DNA of 15,842 bases from Candidatus Shapirobacteria bacterium UBA4062 (GTDB lineage: Bacteria; Patescibacteriota; Microgenomatia; UBA12405), in assembly GCA_002382075.1 (NCBI GenBank), contig DFZG01000066.1:766-16607 (forward strand), written 5' to 3'. Made by a program: the position numbers and the translations under genes. Under the pieces are notes generated by a model. It ran no database searches and was not told where the DNA came from. It saw only the letters and a list, made by a program, of their open reading frames with translations. Position 1 is the first letter of the stretch; every line of letters begins with the position of its first letter. This document shows, one piece after another, positions 1-7,245 of this stretch.

Positions 1-338
1 CCAAAGACTTTTGGATTATTAAAGTGCTTGAGGGTATTTTTTATATAGTTGGGAGCGGGTTTGATGTCGGAATTTAGGAGAACAATCAGATCGCCATTTG
101 ATTTTTTGACAGCTAAATTAGTGTTGGCGCCAAAGCCAATATTTTTTTGGTGAGAAATTATTTTTAGTTTAGGAAATTTATCTTGAAGCGTTTTGACATA
201 ATCCAAAGAACTGTCAGTGGAAGCATCGTCGGCAATAAATATTTCAAAAGCCTCTGGGCTATTTAGGATAACTGTGGGTAAATTTTTTTTGAGGAGATTA
301 TGACCATTGAAATTGGTGACTATGACAGAAATTTTCAT
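1..338 (-). CDS. Glycosyltransferase family 2 (partial, N-terminal 112 residues)
   Basis: The protein begins MKISVIVTNFNGHNLLKKNL and is still open at position 1, so its C-terminal part lies outside the window. Visible features are typical of a GT-A fold GT2 enzyme: the N-terminal beta strand SVIVTNFNG, the nucleotide-binding stretch IADDAST (about residues 35-41), an NIGFGANTN motif (about 66-74), and LLNSDI (about 87-92), whose NSD fills the DXD metal/nucleotide-sugar position. GFGANTN plus NSD is the rhamnosyltransferase/WbbL-like style of GT2, so a sugar transfer to a lipid-linked glycan on the cytoplasmic face is likely; donor and acceptor are unknown. The ATG overlaps the stop of the GT4 gene as ATGA (335-338), and no Shine-Dalgarno is seen, which suggests translational coupling. 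It is the last visible gene of the glycan operon, and the operon may continue beyond the window. Confidence 0.88.
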   Translation of the reverse strand, partial: MKISVIVTNFNGHNLLKKNLPTVILNSPEAFEIFIADDASTDSSLDYVKTLQDKFPKLKIISHQKNIGFGANTNLAVKKSNGDLIVLLNSDIKPAPNYIKNTLKHFNNPKVF

Positions 339-1513
339 GAAATTAATTTAATAAATTTATTAGTGAATTTTTGTTTTGAAAAGTTTTGACTATAGTCTAG
401 GGCGTTTTTTGACAGTTTTTCTAAAATTTCCGGAGATGACATTAAAGAATGAGTTTTGGCAACTAACTCAGAAATACTGTCCCAAAGGTAGCCATTTTTG
501 TCGTCTTCGACGATTTCAGTCAAACCACCTTTACTAACGACTACAGGAACGGCACCAGAAGCCATGGCTTCGACGACAGTCATACCAAAGTGCTCAGTTT
601 TTTCGGGATTTTTTTCCTGATCAACTTCATGACCGGCAGCGTGCCAATAGATTTTACTTAGAGAATAAAGCTGGGTAAGTTCTTTGAAGCTTGGATTGAT
701 AATGAAATCGATGTTTTGGTTTTCGGCCATATCTTTTAAACACTTTAGGTAAAAGTTTTTATCGGGGGACTCGAGTGAACCGCCAGCGAGTACAAGCTTC
801 CAGCCGTGGTTTGGGTAAAGTTTAGTAAGTTTATTAAAAGCATAAATCAACACATCCTGTTTTTTGGCATTAAGTATATTGTCGAAACGACCAACGGATA
901 GGATAATATTTTCTTTATTTTTGGCAGGTGAAAATTTTTCAATATCAACTGGTGGGTAAAGAACGGTTGTTTTTTGAGGAAGGTTTTTTTGAGTGAATTT
1001 TTGAGTAAAGTCAGAATTACAGATTATGTGACGATAATTGTTTATTTTTATCTTTCTTAATAGTTTGTTTAGCGGGCTTTGAGGAAGATGGTTAAAGGGA
1101 ACCTGAACATGGAGTAAGTTAATTTTGGAAAACAAAAAAGGTAGAGAGCCATCGGATAAATAGAAAATTAAATCGTAGCGACTAAGTTTTTTGAGACGGG
1201 TGATTATAGTTTTGATTTTTGAAAGTGCATCTTGTTTGTTGGGTGGACTAATAGAAAGAGATTTTAAGCTACTGGTGTCGTCGATGAGATCAATTTTGCT
1301 AGGAGATAGGTGAAAAATATCGGGAACTAATCTAAGATCTTCAATTTCAAGGTTAAACCTTTCTTTGGCTTTGGTAATTAACTCCTGGTCACCTGACCAA
1401 AATAGGTCGACCTGATAACCATTTTTTAAGAGTATTTCGGCAACAGTTAGGCAGTAACGTTCACCACCCCCGAGAGTGTCTAAATATGGATCATAGATGG
1501 CGGCTTTTTTCAT
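335..1513 (-). CDS. Glycosyltransferase family 4 (ALG11-like)
   Basis: This is a 392-residue GT-B retaining glycosyltransferase, the usual GT4 length. The N-terminal glycine-rich loop TLGGGERY (about residues 13-20) is followed by a Rossmann half. The C-terminal donor-binding half has LSVGRFD (about 205-211) and an EX7E motif in EHFGMTVVE (Glu307 and Glu315), then MASGAVPVVVSKGGLTEI. HVQVPFNHLP and the segment before EHFGMTVVEA resemble ALG11-type mannosyltransferases, but the sugar cannot be assigned. I chose the MKKAAIYDPY start at 1513 rather than the in-frame ATG at 1540, because GGGAG lies 10 bases upstream (1524-1528) and homology to GT4 proteins begins at that residue. It overlaps the upstream GT2 gene by 23 bases and the next gene by 4 (ATGA). 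It probably extends a lipid-linked oligosaccharide on the inner face of the membrane. Confidence 0.9.
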   Translation of the reverse strand: MKKAAIYDPYLDTLGGGERYCLTVAEILLKNGYQVDLFWSGDQELITKAKERFNLEIEDLRLVPDIFHLSPSKIDLIDDTSSLKSLSISPPNKQDALSKIKTIITRLKKLSRYDLIFYLSDGSLPFLFSKINLLHVQVPFNHLPQSPLNKLLRKIKINNYRHIICNSDFTQKFTQKNLPQKTTVLYPPVDIEKFSPAKNKENIILSVGRFDNILNAKKQDVLIYAFNKLTKLYPNHGWKLVLAGGSLESPDKNFYLKCLKDMAENQNIDFIINPSFKELTQLYSLSKIYWHAAGHEVDQEKNPEKTEHFGMTVVEAMASGAVPVVVSKGGLTEIVEDDKNGYLWDSISELVAKTHSLMSSPEILEKLSKNALDYSQNFSKQKFTNKFIKLIS

Positions 1514-2288
1514 TTTGTTGCATCTCCCAGAGTCGGGCATAAATTATAAAGGTGTTGAATACTTCAAAGATAACAGAAATCCAACCAACTGTGCCATCCC
1601 GAAACATTTGTTGTTTAATAAGTCTTTCGAAAAATTTGGTAAACATCATTCGGGGAAAACGCCACCAGACGACGGGTGGATGATTGGCTTTTAGCAAGAG
1701 GTCGGCTTCAAGCTTTGTCCATTTAATGGTTTTTTCGAGCATGCTGGTTAAATCCCGGTGAGTGTAGTGCAAAAGATCGGATTTAATTTTAGCGCTTTCA
1801 CCGATTATTTGGGGTTGTTCGTGGAGTTTGCCTTTAAACCCTAAAAACTTGGATTTTAAAAACAATCTTTTGACATAATCGGGATAGGTGTTGCCAAAAC
1901 GAACTCTTTTACCAAGAAAGTAATTGGCGCGGGGTAAGTCATAGTTGGTAAATTTTGGATTTGGATCGTTAATTATATTTTCTATTTCGGATTTGAGTTC
2001 TGGTGAGATTCTTTCGTCGGCGTCTAAGAATAAGATCCATTGTCCTTTGGCTAGTTTGGCTCCGTGATTTCTCCAGGCAGAAAAATCAATACCGGGATGG
2101 GAATAGGGTGACGATACTAAATTTGGGGTAACCTTTTTAGCAATTTTGAGAGTGTCGTCGGTACTGGAGGGAGTGGTAATTAAAATTAATTCATCGGCAA
2201 ACAAGGCTGATTTGAGACAATCAGAAATCATGTCTTGCTCGTTACCAGCTATAACAATTACACTTAGCTTTAGATTATTTTTCACCAT
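1491..2288 (-). CDS. Glycosyltransferase family 2, WaaE/KdtX-like
   Basis: This 265-residue protein resembles the WaaE/KdtX branch of GT2. It has an N-terminal SVIVIAGNE strand, FLDADE at residues 87-92 (DXD position), GKRVRFGNTYPDYVKRLF, a KLHEQP motif where this branch carries its catalytic region, and a hydrophobic, amphipathic C-terminus (VIFEVFNTFIIYARLWEMQ) that probably attaches it to the membrane. It is clearly paralogous to the gene at 3204-4139. The nucleotide-binding stretch is odd: residues 37-46 read ITTPSSTDDT where relatives have VD followed by GST-D, so the first aspartate is missing. Start choice: the ATG at 2288 has GGAGG five bases upstream (2294-2298), while the in-frame ATG at 2303 would lie before that site. 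It overlaps the WbbL-like gene by 7 bases. Donor sugar is unknown. Confidence 0.88.
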   Translation of the reverse strand: MVKNNLKLSVIVIAGNEQDMISDCLKSALFADELILITTPSSTDDTLKIAKKVTPNLVSSPYSHPGIDFSAWRNHGAKLAKGQWILFLDADERISPELKSEIENIINDPNPKFTNYDLPRANYFLGKRVRFGNTYPDYVKRLFLKSKFLGFKGKLHEQPQIIGESAKIKSDLLHYTHRDLTSMLEKTIKWTKLEADLLLKANHPPVVWWRFPRMMFTKFFERLIKQQMFRDGTVGWISVIFEVFNTFIIYARLWEMQQNEKSRHL

Positions 2289-3202
2289 GATCCCCTCCCC
2301 CATCGACCAATAAATGCATCAGCGACACCTTTTTTTTGCCAATTTGATTTTGATTTGAATAAAATAGAAAAGGCTTGCCGAAGAATAGCTAGTTTTGTTT
2401 TTATTGGTGTAAATTTAAAAGCAAATAAAAGGCGATTACGGGTGAGAAAATAGTCGTGAAGCGAGGATCCGGCTGATGATGAACCGGAGTTTATGTGCCA
2501 AATTTTTGATTTGGGGACATAGGCAATTTGGTATTTATTTTTTTTGGCTTGCTGACAGAGATCGGCATCTTCCAGATACATATAATATCGATCATCGAAA
2601 TAATTTAATTTTTTAAGGATTGGGACTTTAATCAGAATAGCGCAACCTGAAAGGAAATCGATTTGGCTGTCGATTTTGTCGTATTGACCAGTATCAATTT
2701 GGTCTATGCCTCGGTTAGAACCGTAAACATTTTGCCAATCAATTGTACCTCCGGCTGACCAGATGACTTTGCCTTTTTCAGAAACTTTATAACGATTTTT
2801 ATAATATTCGTGTCCTGGAGCAAAATATATTTTGGGGCCTAGAAGGGAAAACTTTGGATACTTTTTGGCAGTGTCGATTAACTCTTTTAGAAATAAACTG
2901 TCGACTATAACGTCGTTGTTGATCATTAAAACATATTTGTAGAGAGAAAGCGGGATTTTTTTGAAGAGATAATTGTTACCGGAAGCAAAGCCCAAATTGG
3001 TGGGGCTATGAAAAAGGGTAATTTGTTTATCTTTTGAGTAGGCTTTATGTAAAAGTGAATACGAATCGTCGGCTGAACCATTATCTAAAAGATAGATATG
3101 GTAGGAAAAATTAGGAGTTTTTATTTTTTTAATAGAGGCGATGGTTTCTTGGGTTAGTTTGGCTTGTTGCCAATTTAGAATTGCAATAGCGACCTTGGTC
3201 AT
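2282..3202 (-). CDS. Glycosyltransferase family 2, WbbL/rhamnosyltransferase-like
   Basis: This 306-residue protein has the layout of the WbbL-type GT2 family. VAIAILNWQ forms the N-terminal strand, LLDNGSADDS (residues 38-47) the nucleotide-binding loop, NLGFASGNN (69-77) the usual second motif, and INND (94-97) the DXD-like metal site. LSGCAILIK (184-192) and YLEDADLCQ (209-217) supply the catalytic acidic pair, followed by HINSGSS. It likely transfers a deoxyhexose or similar sugar from a nucleotide donor onto a lipid-linked glycan in the cytoplasm; rhamnose is only a guess by family. The start at 3202 follows the upstream stop by one base (TAA, A, ATG), with no clear Shine-Dalgarno. Two runs of eight A fall in the coding strand, near 2331-2338 and 2538-2545. 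Confidence 0.9.
   Translation of the reverse strand: MTKVAIAILNWQQAKLTQETIASIKKIKTPNFSYHIYLLDNGSADDSYSLLHKAYSKDKQITLFHSPTNLGFASGNNYLFKKIPLSLYKYVLMINNDVIVDSLFLKELIDTAKKYPKFSLLGPKIYFAPGHEYYKNRYKVSEKGKVIWSAGGTIDWQNVYGSNRGIDQIDTGQYDKIDSQIDFLSGCAILIKVPILKKLNYFDDRYYMYLEDADLCQQAKKNKYQIAYVPKSKIWHINSGSSSAGSSLHDYFLTRNRLLFAFKFTPIKTKLAILRQAFSILFKSKSNWQKKGVADAFIGRWGRGSW
2294..2298 (-). promoter_or_regulatory. Strong Shine-Dalgarno (GGAGG) inside the end of the upstream gene
   Basis: On the minus strand GGAGG is followed by GGATC and then ATG at 2288, a 5-base spacing. It is made from the last codons (Gly-Arg-Gly) of the 2282-3202 gene. It is the strongest ribosome binding site in the operon and decides the start of the WaaE-like gene. 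Most neighbouring starts lack such a site. Confidence 0.75.
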
Positions 3203-3203
3203 T

Positions 3204-4139
3204 TTAGAAGTTTTTTGTAAGCCGGTCTAGATACAGCCGGAGGCGAATAAAACTATTTTTAATTATATTTTTGGAATATTCTTGGAGAAAATATTTGGTA
3301 AACCAAAAATTGTATTCAAACGCAGTTTCCAGGCTGGCAGAGACAAAAGATTCTTTGGCGAGTGTTTTTTCTTTGGAGCCTTGTTTTTCCCATAAACGAA
3401 TGTAAACAAGGACGATGGCAAAAGCCTGAAGAATCGAGAAAACTAGGCCATGGATACCATCTTTGTAGCCTTCAGCGGCAAAAAAACGGCTATTGAATTC
3501 TTGAATTGGTTTGAGAAGAAAATCGCCGGTTTTGACTTTGTAGTCGGCGGCTTTTAGTTCATCAGCTTGGATACCACTGTAGCGGATGGCTCGATAAACG
3601 AATTGGACAACTGAAGTGTAATTATAGTGTTTGATAGATAATTTTTCTGAGTCCATAAGGGTTAAACCATTACCTCTGGTTTCAGGTTGGGAATGGATTT
3701 CTTTTTTCCAGGTAACCATACCTTTTTTGAAAAAGCGGATGAGGTAGTCAGGCCAGGAATTTGAGTGACGAATCCATTTACCAAAAATCATATTTTTTCG
3801 AGGTATTCGGACATAATCAACATCTTTTCTCTGGGTTATTTTTAGTAGTTCATTTTTTAAGGATTTGGGAAGCATTTCATCTGGATCTAAAAGCATAATC
3901 CATTTACCGGTAGCTTTGGAGAGGGCGTAATTTCTGGCCGGTTCGACAAATTTCATGACCCGATATTGAAATACTTTGGCACCATAACTTTGGGCAATGC
4001 TGACGGAATCATCTGATGAGTGCATATCGACAATAATAATTTCTTGGGCAAAGTTTTTGACACTTTTGAGACAGCGATTAAGATTTTCAGCTTCATTTTT
4101 AACATTAATGACAACTGATATGGTAGGTTTTTTACTCAT
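3204..4139 (-). CDS. Glycosyltransferase family 2, WaaE/KdtX-like
   Basis: This 311-residue GT2 shares the WaaE-like plan with the gene at 1491-2288: ISVVINVKNE at the N-terminus, IIIVDMHSSDDS (about 34-45) as nucleotide-binding loop, LLDPDE at 83-88 (Pro inside the usual DADE), GKWIRHSNSWPDYLIRFF, EIHSQP, and a hydrophobic C-terminal YKDGIHGLVFSILQ segment followed by YIRLWEKQ. It retains the first aspartate that its paralogue lacks. An extra C-terminal tail of about 40 residues is not present in the paralogue. The start at 4139 lies 11 bases after the stop of the preceding membrane protein gene; an AGGTGA that overlaps that stop may serve as ribosome binding site, at about 11 bases spacing. 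The role is probably addition of one hexose to the lipid-linked glycan on the cytoplasmic face. Confidence 0.9.
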   Translation of the reverse strand: MSKKPTISVVINVKNEAENLNRCLKSVKNFAQEIIIVDMHSSDDSVSIAQSYGAKVFQYRVMKFVEPARNYALSKATGKWIMLLDPDEMLPKSLKNELLKITQRKDVDYVRIPRKNMIFGKWIRHSNSWPDYLIRFFKKGMVTWKKEIHSQPETRGNGLTLMDSEKLSIKHYNYTSVVQFVYRAIRYSGIQADELKAADYKVKTGDFLLKPIQEFNSRFFAAEGYKDGIHGLVFSILQAFAIVLVYIRLWEKQGSKEKTLAKESFVSASLETAFEYNFWFTKYFLQEYSKNIIKNSFIRLRLYLDRLTKNF

Positions 4140-4150
4140 GGTTTAGTTTA

Positions 4151-5812
4151 TCACCTATTGACTTGGTAAATATTAACGTAGCTATTATCGAATATTTTTT
4201 GAAGAGACATTTTAGTTAAATCGAGTTGAGTACTATCAATCTGCTTGTCGACAAGATAGACATAATCTATCTGATTATTGACCAGAAGTCCCCTATTTTC
4301 AAACTCCGAATCTTGTTTAAAGAATTTATTAATTTGATCAAGTCTGGGTTGGTAGTTATAGCCCGATATTTGGAGATTCATTTGATCAGCTAAATGAACA
4401 GGAAATCCGGTATAAGCAGACACATAAGCAGTGGTTTCGTAGGTATATAAAGGTAGTGGAGTTTGAGAAAAAGAGTTTTTGAAATAAGGGTTGAAGGGAT
4501 AGGTTAAGACTACTCCTTTAGGTTGTTGGGACAAAAAGTTTAGTGCTTCAATTTCTTTGGGGAAAATAGCGGTGGGAGCGGGGTTGCCTAAATAGGTTTG
4601 ATAGGTGCCAATATTGGCTATAATACTGGTTAATATTGTAATTGCTAGAAAAATTTTGACTATTTTTTTATTTAAATGAGAAATAAAAAAAGCGGTAAGT
4701 AAAATGTTTGTCAAAAATAATGAATAGTAGAGAAATTGGATGGAATTCCAAGTGTTACCTTTTTGAGTGAAAAATAGAGGGATTAAAAATAAAAATATAA
4801 TTACCGGTAAAATTGAAAAATAGATTTTTTGATATTGTTTTTGGGGTTTAATGAAGCCAAATACTCGCCAACTAAAATTGCCAATAATAAATATAATTAA
4901 AGTAAATATTTCGATGGCTAGATAACGCGGATCAAGAATAGTGGACAAATTAAATCTATAGGCGGAAAGTTGTGGTAAAAATAAACGATCGGGTGAATCG
5001 ATTAGACTGTGAATAAACCAAAATGGATTGAATTCAAAAAGACTGGTAGAACCGGAATTATAATAGCTGAATAAAATGTAACTAGAAATGGCAGTGATGG
5101 CAAAGAAAATATATTTTTTAAGTGTAGATTTATTTAAGATTAAAATTAGGAAAAATAAGGGAAACCAAACGAAAGTAGCATAGGCTTTGGTAACCGGAAG
5201 AACAAGACTGATTATAAAGAGAAATATATAGTCTATTGTTTTTAGCTTATTTTTAAGCAAGATTAGTAAACCAAGCATAATAAAAATTAGGGAGAGGGTG
5301 TAGGGTGGATTTGACAGAGTGGAGGCAGATTGCATTGACCAGAAAATTGACTCACCATACAAATCTTGATTTCTGATTAGGGAAACTAGCCAGCCGAAAG
5401 AGGATGAAAATGAATTAAAAAACAGATGGAGGAGTCCACCGGTGTAGCCAAATAATTTAAAACCAATTTTAAAGCTTAAAGCTGCAAGTAGTAGGGAAAA
5501 AAGTATCGGTAGTATTTGAAAAGATAATGTTTGAATGGAAATATTGGTTATTTTTGATGTCAAGTTTACTAAAAGATTGTAAAAAGGGTGATAGTTTTGC
5601 AAAAGTGATCCGGAAAAAGTGGGGTGTTGGATTTTGAGAGGATTTTGGGCTTGATGGCTGAGGGCAATGTGCCAGATCATATCGTGACCTGATGGACCCC
5701 AAAATCCCTGTCCATATTGGTAATTTAGACCATTTCTAATTTGAGGAAGTGCCAAAAATATAGTGGCAACAATCAGACTTATAATTAGACCGATTTTTTG
5801 ACGAGAAGACAT
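4151..5812 (-). CDS. GT-C-like polytopic membrane protein, putative glycosyltransferase
   Basis: This 553-residue protein has about 11-13 hydrophobic segments. After the first transmembrane helix (residues about 7-24), the first extracytoplasmic loop carries FWGPSGHDMIWHIAL (37-51), with Asp44 where GT-C enzymes place their catalytic acidic residue. Further segments such as YTGGLLHLFFNSFSSSFGW resemble the multi-span middle of PMT-like proteins. A soluble C-terminal region of about 140 residues follows the last helices and includes GVVLTYPFNPYF and DYVYLVDKQID. No family can be named with certainty; a membrane glycosyltransferase using a polyprenyl-phosphate sugar outside the membrane is the best inference, with a polymerase or ligase role as the alternative. 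It overlaps the flippase gene by 28 bases, and no Shine-Dalgarno is visible before the ATG at 5812. Confidence 0.7.
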   Translation of the reverse strand: MSSRQKIGLIISLIVATIFLALPQIRNGLNYQYGQGFWGPSGHDMIWHIALSHQAQNPLKIQHPTFSGSLLQNYHPFYNLLVNLTSKITNISIQTLSFQILPILFSLLLAALSFKIGFKLFGYTGGLLHLFFNSFSSSFGWLVSLIRNQDLYGESIFWSMQSASTLSNPPYTLSLIFIMLGLLILLKNKLKTIDYIFLFIISLVLPVTKAYATFVWFPLFFLILILNKSTLKKYIFFAITAISSYILFSYYNSGSTSLFEFNPFWFIHSLIDSPDRLFLPQLSAYRFNLSTILDPRYLAIEIFTLIIFIIGNFSWRVFGFIKPQKQYQKIYFSILPVIIFLFLIPLFFTQKGNTWNSIQFLYYSLFLTNILLTAFFISHLNKKIVKIFLAITILTSIIANIGTYQTYLGNPAPTAIFPKEIEALNFLSQQPKGVVLTYPFNPYFKNSFSQTPLPLYTYETTAYVSAYTGFPVHLADQMNLQISGYNYQPRLDQINKFFKQDSEFENRGLLVNNQIDYVYLVDKQIDSTQLDLTKMSLQKIFDNSYVNIYQVNR

Positions 5813-7245
5813 TTGAGCTGATCAACAAACCAGAAAATTTGTTGACGGGATAAAATATAATTTAGTAACAAATAGACGAATAAGCCGACGATAATTTTTA
5901 AAATAAAGGTAGTTAGTGTGGGTAGAGCTAACAAATTTATACTTAAAATAGTTAATAGCATAAAAATCGAAGTAAGTAGGGGTATCTTGATAGTACTAAT
6001 AATATTAACTTTAAACATTTGATGGGCTAGGTGCCAAACATAAAAAGAGCTTATGCCAACGATAAGGGCAGCAATGGCGGTACCTACATAGCCATATTTT
6101 ATACTTAGGGTGGGATAAAAAATCCAGGTTAAGACAGTCCACATGATCATTAATTTGGTAGTGGTAGTAATTTTGCCGACAGCGTTGAAAGCATTGGTTA
6201 TAGGGGTGGTAACGGCGGCAATTGCGGCGCTAGCAGCGTAAAAGTATAAAGGCAAAACGGCGGGGAGCCATTTGCCATATTTGGGAATTAAATTAATAAG
6301 ATCCGGAGCAACTGCAGCAATTCCGGCAAGAGCTGGAAAAACGACCAGAGCAATAAAATAGATGCTTTTGGAAATTGATTTTTTTAAATACTCGGTTTCA
6401 AGCTGGAGGCGGGAAAAAGCGGGAAAGGAAACTTTCATAATGGCATCCATAAAACTGAGAGGAACTCGGGTGGCTTTTTGAGCCCAGGATAGTATGCCAA
6501 ACGCTTCACGGCCGATAATGCCGGCGACTACCAGATTAGACAACCTATCTTTGGCCACAGCAATAAAAGTGTTTAATTGAAAAGGGATACCGAACTTGAA
6601 TAATTTTTTAGCGGCTTTTGGTGAAATTGAGTAACCAATAGGCCAAGGACTGACAGAGTAAATAATGACTAAACCAACCAAGCTTCGAGCGAAGGTGGCG
6701 ATGGCATATGAATAGGCACCAAATTTTAGATAGGCAAAAACGACGGCAACTACATAAAATATGGTATTTTCGATAATATCGATAGTTGACAGGAGTTTAA
6801 AGTTTAAATCTCTTTCAAGTAGGACACTGGGAATGGTTTTAAATGAAGCGGCGACAAAGGCAAAACAAAGAGAAATGAGAATCCAGGTTTCTTTGGGGCC
6901 ATATCCTTTAGCTTCTGCCAGTTGAGGAAAGACTAAAGCAACGACTATTAAGCATAGAAATACTAGTATTTGTTGAATGGTGAAAGTGGTGCGTAGGTCA
7001 ATTTTGGAAATTTTTTCTTTTTGTTGGATTAAGGCGGCAGCCAATCCCAAGTCAGAAAAATAACCTAATATGCCGATTGATTCGGCAACAATAGCAAATA
7101 AGCCTACTTCGGCGGCACCAAGCAGAACGGTGAGAATAAAAAAACCAAGAGTCGATATTCCTTGGATGCCGAAATTGCGAATGGAAAGGAAAAGAACAGA
7201 GCTGGTACTTTTGGTTTTAATTAAATCAATTTCTTTTTGATCCAT
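5785..7245 (-). CDS. Wzx-type oligosaccharide flippase (polysaccharide biosynthesis / MOP superfamily)
   Basis: This 486-residue, highly hydrophobic protein has about 12-14 predicted helices, normal for the MOP/MATE-like polysaccharide exporters. Hallmarks are VGLFAIVAESIGILGYFSDL (residues 47-66) running into GLAAALIQQ, and LLERDLNFKLLS (142-153), which is characteristic of the WzxC / Polysacc_synt_3 type family. FGIPFQLNTFIAVAKDRLSN then opens the second half. The role is to move an undecaprenyl- (or similar) pyrophosphate-linked oligosaccharide from the cytoplasmic to the outer face of the membrane, which agrees with flanking cytoplasmic transferases and membrane GT-C proteins. The ATG at 7245 overlaps the preceding gene by 25 bases, and its own 3' end overlaps the next by 28, so both junctions are unusually long overlaps. 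No Shine-Dalgarno is seen before the start. Confidence 0.9.
   Translation of the reverse strand: MDQKEIDLIKTKSTSSVLFLSIRNFGIQGISTLGFFILTVLLGAAEVGLFAIVAESIGILGYFSDLGLAAALIQQKEKISKIDLRTTFTIQQILVFLCLIVVALVFPQLAEAKGYGPKETWILISLCFAFVAASFKTIPSVLLERDLNFKLLSTIDIIENTIFYVVAVVFAYLKFGAYSYAIATFARSLVGLVIIYSVSPWPIGYSISPKAAKKLFKFGIPFQLNTFIAVAKDRLSNLVVAGIIGREAFGILSWAQKATRVPLSFMDAIMKVSFPAFSRLQLETEYLKKSISKSIYFIALVVFPALAGIAAVAPDLINLIPKYGKWLPAVLPLYFYAASAAIAAVTTPITNAFNAVGKITTTTKLMIMWTVLTWIFYPTLSIKYGYVGTAIAALIVGISSFYVWHLAHQMFKVNIISTIKIPLLTSIFMLLTILSINLLALPTLTTFILKIIVGLFVYLLLNYILSRQQIFWFVDQLKCLLVKKSV

Noticed and set aside
1514..1540. N-terminal extension of the GT4 protein from an ATG at 1540.
   Set aside because: The extension MPDSGRCNK is not GT4-like, would deepen the overlap with the upstream gene, and lies before the GGGAG ribosome binding site that points to the ATG at 1513.
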